IMG/VR virus record: IMGVR_UViG_3300035035_000030
Span: 1 to 35,247 of that record
Length of the DNA stretch: 35,247 nt
Source of the DNA: a virus
Reading direction: 5' to 3' (one strand)
Part shown: in pieces, positions 31,805 to 35,247 of the stretch
How the letters are laid out: each line of letters begins with the position of its first letter
Numbering within the stretch: the stretch's first letter is position 1
Translations under genes and position numbers: made by a program
Notes under the pieces: generated by a model
Told to the model about the DNA's origin: nothing
The model's database searches: none
The model's input: only the letters and a program-made list of their open reading frames with translations

Positions 31805-32108
31805 TCTGTGTGATCTTTTCAATCATTAAACCTGCTGCTCTTGAAGTCACATTTAATGACCAATCTTTTGAAGTATCTGCAACAGTAAATACTGCATCAC
31901 CGCCAGATATGCCTGCTGATGCAGCTACGCTTATATTAGAACCTTCCCAAGTATTTATAGTAGACCCATATTTTTCTGTGACTACGCTGCGAGTTATAGT
32001 TTGTGTAGTGTTTTCAGTTCTGTTACTTGAACCAGTAGTCCACGTTGGCACTCCATTTGCGTAACAAGGTGCAACTAAAAACAAACTTAGTAGTAATAGT
32101 TTTTTCAT
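31749..32108 (-). CDS. Small exported protein, 119 aa
   Basis: The product begins MKKLLLLSLFLVAPCYANGV, a classic signal peptide with probable cleavage after CYA (residue 17). The mature chain is Thr/Ser/Asn-rich and beta-like (TWTTGSSNRTENTTQTITRS, VAASAGISGGDAVFTVADTS). AGGT before ATG 32108 (minus strand) is a plausible ribosome binding site. Its start overlaps the stop of the upstream membrane protein as ATGA and its end overlaps the four-cysteine protein, so the three are one operon. Envelope modification or superinfection control is a hypothesis. Confidence 0.75.
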   Translation of the reverse strand: MKKLLLLSLFLVAPCYANGVPTWTTGSSNRTENTTQTITRSVVTEKYGSTINTWEGSNISVAASAGISGGDAVFTVADTSKDWSLNVTSRAAGLMIEKITQNDTINTTSVITSLSVFSQ

Positions 32109-32359
32109 TTGATACCTACATTAGTGTCTTTGTTATCTACTATCTTAGCAGCGTTATTAGGTTTCTTTTTGTTCACGCTGATACCATAAGAACCTAAGAC
32201 CCCACTTGTAAGTCCAGCTAAGAAAGCTCCGTCATTACGGATCTTATCCATATATCCAAGAGTCATCATTGCAAGCGACCAACAAAGAATCATAAATCGG
32301 ACAGCATGACCAAACAGTTCACCCCAATCCGTACCTTCTTTTTCTTCTTGTTCTTCCAT
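32105..32359 (-). CDS. Small membrane protein, holin-like
   Basis: The 84-residue product has a charged N-terminus (MEEQEEKEGTDWGELFGHAV), two likely membrane helices (about 18-37, RFMILCWSLAMMTLGYM; about 44-62, GAFLAGLTSGVLGSYGI) and a basic hydrophilic tail (SVNKKKPNNAAKIV). Size, two helices and charged ends fit a class II holin, located as T7 gp17.5 is, between fibre and terminase genes, but the gene is on the minus strand, which is unusual for a late lysis gene. It leads the three-gene minus-strand operon; an unrelated envelope role is equally possible. Confidence 0.7.
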   Translation of the reverse strand: MEEQEEKEGTDWGELFGHAVRFMILCWSLAMMTLGYMDKIRNDGAFLAGLTSGVLGSYGISVNKKKPNNAAKIVDNKDTNVGIK

Positions 32360-32373
32360 AGAAGTGCAAACTC

Positions 32374-32402
32374 TTGTCTAATACTAGCAAGTTAGCTATG
32401 TT
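32374..32402 (+). promoter_or_regulatory. Candidate sigma70 promoter, plus strand
   Basis: TTGTCT (32374-32379) and TATGTT (32397-32402) lie 17 bases apart in the 65-bp gap between the divergent genes starting at 32359 and 32425, a good spacing for a host promoter reading toward the terminase genes. The hexamers match the consensus at four of six positions each, so support is moderate. Confidence 0.4.
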
Positions 32403-32408
32403 TGAAAA
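32381..32408 (-). promoter_or_regulatory. Candidate sigma70 promoter, minus strand
   Basis: Read on the minus strand, TTTTCA (32408-32403) and TAGTAT (32386-32381) are 16 bases apart, each matching the host consensus at four of six positions. It would drive the minus-strand membrane and exported proteins and overlaps the plus-strand candidate, giving a divergent control region. Confidence 0.35.
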
Positions 32409-32424
32409 GTAACACAAGATTATT

Positions 32425-32589
32425 ATGCTAAAAATCTTAAAACCAATACTACTAAAGTTCTTTACTACAACTGCTGTAAAGAGATTAGTAGTTGATCTGC
32501 TTAGAGCAATCTGCAAACAAACTACCAACACACTAGATGATCGTGCTGTTGACATGTTAGAACAACAGTTGTTTCCTAAAATGAACTGA
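32425..32589 (+). CDS. Small amphipathic protein, 54 aa
   Basis: ATG 32425 to TGA 32587-32589 encodes MLKILKPILLKFFTTTAVKR, then LVVDLLRAICKQTTNTLDDR and a short acidic helix. The first part is an amphipathic or membrane-associating helix rich in Lys, Leu and Ile. Similar short proteins occur near the terminase genes of marine phages, function unknown. I prefer it over the minus-strand ORF covering the same bases because it sits one base before the next plus-strand gene and is preceded by the promoter-like site. Confidence 0.65.
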   Translation: MLKILKPILLKFFTTTAVKRLVVDLLRAICKQTTNTLDDRAVDMLEQQLFPKMN

Positions 32590-32590
32590 T

Positions 32591-32899
32591 ATGAATCACA
32601 AAGAGTTTTTTAAAATTCTTGTTGGCAACCCACCGCCAGAAATTGAGTTTGAAATTGAAGTTAAACAACGTGAAACAGAACAAATGCCTGATGAAGCTGT
32701 AAGGGCATACTGTTTAGACCTTATTAAATACACAAGACTACAAGATTTGCTTTTGACTTCAGCAATAACTCGTATATCAGAAATAGAAACCAAACTATAC
32801 AAGTATGAAAGAGGTATGAAACTATATAAAAAAGTTAGAAAACTAGGTTTTTTTGGTAAAATAAAATATCTTCTTACTGGCAATACAAGTAAGAAATGA
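32591..32899 (+). CDS. Hypothetical protein before terminase genes, 102 aa
   Basis: The 102-residue product begins MNHKEFFKILVGNPPPEIEF and is predicted to be mostly helical, with a heptad-like stretch (TRISEIETKLYKYERGMKLY) and a basic C-terminal tail (KVRKLGFFGKIKYLLTGN). I recognise no family. It lies one base after the preceding small gene and 27 bases before the small terminase subunit, so it may be a packaging or lysis-timing accessory. Confidence 0.65.
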   Translation: MNHKEFFKILVGNPPPEIEFEIEVKQRETEQMPDEAVRAYCLDLIKYTRLQDLLLTSAITRISEIETKLYKYERGMKLYKKVRKLGFFGKIKYLLTGNTSKK

Positions 32900-32926
32900 T
32901 TATATTATTTAAAAACAAGACTAATC

Positions 32927-33148
32927 ATGGATAAAAATTTTAAAATCCTAGAAAAGTTACACTTACTTCTTGCAAAAGAACTAACAGATAAGATTACAAG
33001 TGGAGAAGCAAAGGCAGGGGATCTAAACGTAGCTAGACAGTTTTTAAAAGATAATGGTATTGAGTGCTTACCTGTAGAAAAGAACCCAATGCAAGAACTT
33101 ATGGAGAACTTACCAGACTTAGATGCTGTACCTTTAGCTGATTTATAA
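32927..33148 (+). CDS. Terminase small subunit, gp18-like
   Basis: The 73-residue product (T7 gp18: 89 aa) would recognise concatemeric DNA and stimulate the large subunit. It begins MDKNFKILEKLHLLLAKELT with DKITSGEAKAGDLNVARQFL, the helix-turn-helix-like pattern I associate with small terminase proteins of marine T7-like phages, followed by an acidic C-terminus (ENLPDLDAVPLADL). Sequence similarity to T7 gp18 is weak; position two genes before the large subunit is the stronger argument. Confidence 0.75.
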   Translation: MDKNFKILEKLHLLLAKELTDKITSGEAKAGDLNVARQFLKDNGIECLPVEKNPMQELMENLPDLDAVPLADL

Positions 33149-33150
33149 CA

Positions 33151-33309
33151 ATGACAAGAAAAACTTTACGAATTGCAAGTGAAAACGGAAAAGTATTTTA
33201 TAAAACTATTCCTATAGGTAAAAAAAGAAAAAAAACTAGAGAAGAAAAGCTTAGAGAACAAGATATGCAATTTTATCCTAAACGATATTTTGGAGTTCAA
33301 AATACATAA
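33151..33309 (+). CDS. Small basic protein between terminase subunits
   Basis: ATG 33151 to TAA 33307-33309 encodes MTRKTLRIASENGKVFYKTI, a basic block PIGKKRKKTREEKLREQ and a YPKRYFGVQNT tail, 52 residues. It starts two bases after the small subunit stop and ends three bases before the large subunit start. The spacing and sustained coding pattern suggest a genuine gene, possibly a DNA-binding packaging accessory. No family is recognised. Confidence 0.65.
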   Translation: MTRKTLRIASENGKVFYKTIPIGKKRKKTREEKLREQDMQFYPKRYFGVQNT

Positions 33310-33312
33310 TCC

Positions 33313-35034
33313 TTGCAACCCTTACCAAAAAAACTACAAGACTTTAGATATTTCTTAATCGTTACTTGGAGACATCTAAACTTACCAGATCCTACACCTG
33401 TTCAGTTAGACATAGCTGAATATCTACAATATGGTGCAAGACGTAAAATCATACAAGGATTTCGTGGGGTAGGTAAAAGTTGGATCACATCTACCTATGT
33501 AGTGTGGAGACTTCGTATGAATCCACAGCTAAAGTTCTTGGTCGTATCTGCCAGTAAAGATAGAGCCGATAACTTTACTACATTTACCATGCGTCTTATC
33601 AATGAGATGCCAATACTTGCTGATTTGATACCCAGAGATGACCAGAGAAACAGTAAGGTAAGTTTTGATGTAAAACCTGCACAAGCCGATCATGCTCCCT
33701 CATGCTCTTCTAGAGGTGTCTTAGGGCAGATGTCAGGAGCTAGAGCAGATGAAGTTATAGCTGATGACGTAGAAGTTCCTAACAACTCCTATACACAGCC
33801 CATGAGAGACAAACTTAGTGAAGCTGTAAAAGAATTTGAAGCGATACTAAAACCAAATGGAAAGATTACCTTTCTTGGTACACCACAAGTAGAAAACTCT
33901 GTGTACCTGACACTAGAAGAAAGAGGATATGAAACAAGAATATGGACTGCACGTTACCCAGAACTAAAAAATAACTATGGAGATAGACTTGCTCCTATTA
34001 TCAACAAAAAGCTTACAGAAGGGCTTGTAAAGCCTAATGATCCTGTAGACCCTATAAGGTTTTCTGCACAGGATTTAATGGAACGTGAAGCTTCCTATGG
34101 TCGTTCTGGCTTTAATCTACAGTTTCAACTGGATACAACCCTATCTGACCAAGATAGATACCCATTAAAAATAAACGACCTAGTAATCGCTTCTGTAAAT
34201 AAAGAATTTGCACCAGAAAAAATCATCTGGTCTAATAATCCCGAATATGTAATCCAAGATCTGCAATGTGTAGGGTTCAATGGCGATAGATTTTACCGAC
34301 CTGCCCAAGAATTTGGTGACTTTATAGAATATACAGGTTCAGTTATGTTTGTTGACCCTTCTGGAAAGGGTAAAGATCAGACCGCTATAAGCTGCGTTAA
34401 GATGCTTAATGGTAATTTATACGTCACAGAGTGTTTAGGACTCTCAGGAGGCTACTCAGATGCCGTTCTGGAGAAGATTAGTAAGATTGCTAGAGATAAT
34501 AAAATAAATCAAATACTCGTAGAACAAAACTTTGGTGGTGGTATGTTCGCTGAACTACTAAAACCTTTCCTTATGAGGTTCCACCCTTGCCAAGTTGAAG
34601 ACGTTAGAAACAATAAGACCAAAGAACTAAGCATAATTGACACCCTAGAACCTGTAATGAACTCTCACAGGCTCATAATTGATCGCAAAGTGATAGAAAA
34701 AGACTTTCGTTCTAACCCTCAAGAGACACCAGAAAGAAGACTTAAGCTTCAACTTGTCTATCAACTATCTCGTATCTCTCGTCATAGAGGTTCTCTTGTA
34801 CATGATGACCTCGTAGACTCCCTAGCAGGTGCAGTTGCCTACTGGACAGACTATATGGCTCAAAATGAAGACCTTAATATCGCTAAACGTAAAAATGAAT
34901 TATTCTCTATTCACACTGATAACTGGAACTCTATGCTCAATAACACCATATCTCAAACTGCTATGGGCATGACCCCTCAACAAATAAGAAATAGCAACGT
35001 ATCAGACCAAGGTTTTATTAAGGATTTCTATTAG
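33313..35034 (+). CDS. Terminase large subunit, gp19-like
   Basis: The 573-residue packaging motor (T7 gp19: 586) hydrolyses ATP to pump DNA through the portal and cuts concatemers. The ATPase has Walker A GFRGVGKS (49-56, Lys55) and Walker B VIADDVEV (Asp151-Asp152-x-Glu154). The RNase-H-like nuclease shows Asp348 (FVDPSGKGKD), QNFGGGMFAE and HDDLVDSLAG (Asp499, Asp502). NLPDPTPVQLDIAEYLQYGA near the start matches gp19 (NLPVPTKCQIDMA). A TTG at 33313 is the only sensible start: a stop lies two codons upstream and the first in-frame ATG is beyond the Walker A motif. The nearest Shine-Dalgarno-like GGAG is 17 bases away, so initiation may rely on coupling to the preceding gene. Confidence 0.96.
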   Translation: MQPLPKKLQDFRYFLIVTWRHLNLPDPTPVQLDIAEYLQYGARRKIIQGFRGVGKSWITSTYVVWRLRMNPQLKFLVVSASKDRADNFTTFTMRLINEMPILADLIPRDDQRNSKVSFDVKPAQADHAPSCSSRGVLGQMSGARADEVIADDVEVPNNSYTQPMRDKLSEAVKEFEAILKPNGKITFLGTPQVENSVYLTLEERGYETRIWTARYPELKNNYGDRLAPIINKKLTEGLVKPNDPVDPIRFSAQDLMEREASYGRSGFNLQFQLDTTLSDQDRYPLKINDLVIASVNKEFAPEKIIWSNNPEYVIQDLQCVGFNGDRFYRPAQEFGDFIEYTGSVMFVDPSGKGKDQTAISCVKMLNGNLYVTECLGLSGGYSDAVLEKISKIARDNKINQILVEQNFGGGMFAELLKPFLMRFHPCQVEDVRNNKTKELSIIDTLEPVMNSHRLIIDRKVIEKDFRSNPQETPERRLKLQLVYQLSRISRHRGSLVHDDLVDSLAGAVAYWTDYMAQNEDLNIAKRKNELFSIHTDNWNSMLNNTISQTAMGMTPQQIRNSNVSDQGFIKDFY

Positions 35035-35051
35035 GGACCACTATAGGAGAA
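35029..35051 (+). promoter_or_regulatory. T7-like phage promoter at right end (phiOR-like)
   Basis: TATTAGGGACCACTATA (35029-35045) matches the T7 class III promoter positions -17 to -1 at 12 of 17 bases, including the whole CACTATA core, and is followed by GGAGAA, close to the T7 start GGGAGA. Transcription would begin at G35046. It overlaps the terminase stop and points to the right end, as T7 phiOR does. Confidence 0.65.
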
Positions 35052-35079
35052 AGAGTTTTCGTTAAATTTTCTCTTTCTC
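35047..35079 (+). terminator. Hairpin at start of right-end transcript
   Basis: GAGAAAGAG (35047-35055) pairs perfectly over 9 bp with CTCTTTCTC (35071-35079) across a 15-base loop. It would form at the extreme 5' end of a transcript begun at 35046, or act as a weak terminator after the terminase gene. There is no T-tract after it. Confidence 0.5.
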
Positions 35080-35083
35080 TAAA

Positions 35084-35119
35084 GAATACACTAAGGAATA
35101 CACTTAGGATTGCACTAGG
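35084..35119 (+). repeat. 12-bp tandem repeat near right terminus
   Basis: Three adjacent copies: GAATACACTAAG (35084-35095), GAATACACTTAG (35096-35107) and GATTGCACTAGG (35108-35119). The first two differ by one base. Each contains CACTA or CACTT, echoing the promoter core CACTATAGG just upstream. T7 has short repeat arrays next to its terminal repeats, and this location is equivalent. Confidence 0.8.
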
Positions 35120-35247
35120 GGGGAGAACCCTTAGACTGCTGCTGCAAGATTAACCCCAAAAAAATTTAGAAAGAAAAATTTGAAGGGCTTATACATATAT
35201 AGACTTTGCAATTTTACCCCATACCCTCGCAAAAATTACAAAAAAAA
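35120..35247. other. Gene-free A+T-rich right end
   Basis: No ORF or RNA gene is visible. After GGGGAGAACCCTTAGAC and a CTGCTGCTGC stretch the sequence becomes A-rich, ending in a run of A. This may be the start of the direct terminal repeat, which cannot be confirmed because the left terminus is not in the window. Confidence 0.5.

Noticed and set aside
31774-32064. 96-codon plus-strand ORF opposite the exported proteins
   Set aside because: The minus-strand genes have signal peptides, overlapping starts and stops and a ribosome binding site. The plus-strand frame has none of these.
32319-32555. Minus-strand ORF of 78 codons upstream of the membrane protein
   Set aside because: It overlaps both the minus-strand membrane gene and the plus-strand 54-residue gene. 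The product is low in convincing features and the plus-strand gene fits the spacing of its neighbours better.

Overview
This window is most of the genome of a T7-like podovirus (Autographiviridae type) of marine, A+T-rich character. The left edge cuts an early gene and the right edge runs out in a gene-free terminal region. The gene order is that of T7: early small genes, single-subunit RNA polymerase, ssDNA-binding protein, endonuclease I, primase-helicase, 5'-3' exonuclease, portal, scaffold, major capsid protein, tail tube A and B, internal virion proteins, tail fibre, terminase. The integrase just before the RNA polymerase, the many tiny lysine-rich virion-region proteins and the tail-fibre repeat types are what I associate with marine cyanopodoviruses and pelagiphages. 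The host is therefore probably Prochlorococcus/Synechococcus or SAR11. No psbA, hli, talC or other host metabolic gene is present, so the sequence does not settle which.

Layout. 1-2349: a chain of small early genes, almost all joined by ATGA or TTGA overlaps, including an NrdR-like zinc ribbon and ending in a tyrosine integrase. 2349-8156: transcription and DNA metabolism (RNA polymerase, SSB, endonuclease, primase-helicase, exonuclease). 8157-8333: the largest gap between genes in the interior, with a hairpin and promoter-like sites. 8334-13617: portal, scaffold, a run of tiny basic proteins and the capsid protein. 13630-13659: a strong intrinsic terminator. 13666-25618: two tiny basic proteins, the tail tube and the internal (ejection) proteins. 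25622-31207: tail fibre and a cassette of accessory fibre or adhesin proteins. 31262-32359: the only minus-strand genes, three overlapping ORFs for one membrane protein and two exported proteins. 32425-35034: small packaging-region genes and both terminase subunits. 35035-35247: a T7-promoter-like site, a hairpin and a 12-bp tandem repeat.

The most striking point is an absence. The slot where T7-like phages carry the family A DNA polymerase, between helicase and exonuclease, holds only two bases, and no polymerase is encoded elsewhere in the window. The primase-helicase also ends without the acidic tail that in T7 docks the polymerase, and the SSB tail is only weakly acidic. The phage apparently keeps its own primer synthesis, helicase, SSB and nucleases but must borrow a host polymerase. 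From memory, marine cyanopodoviruses lacking DNA polymerase have been reported; I cannot verify here whether this is one of them.

Working together: the integrase and RNA polymerase are translationally linked in one early transcript. The phage RNA polymerase probably transcribes the late region. One site at the right end matches the T7 promoter core closely and sits where T7 has its phiOR promoter. Lysis genes are unclear: the only muralytic domain recognised is the LysM plus transglycosylase end of internal virion protein C.
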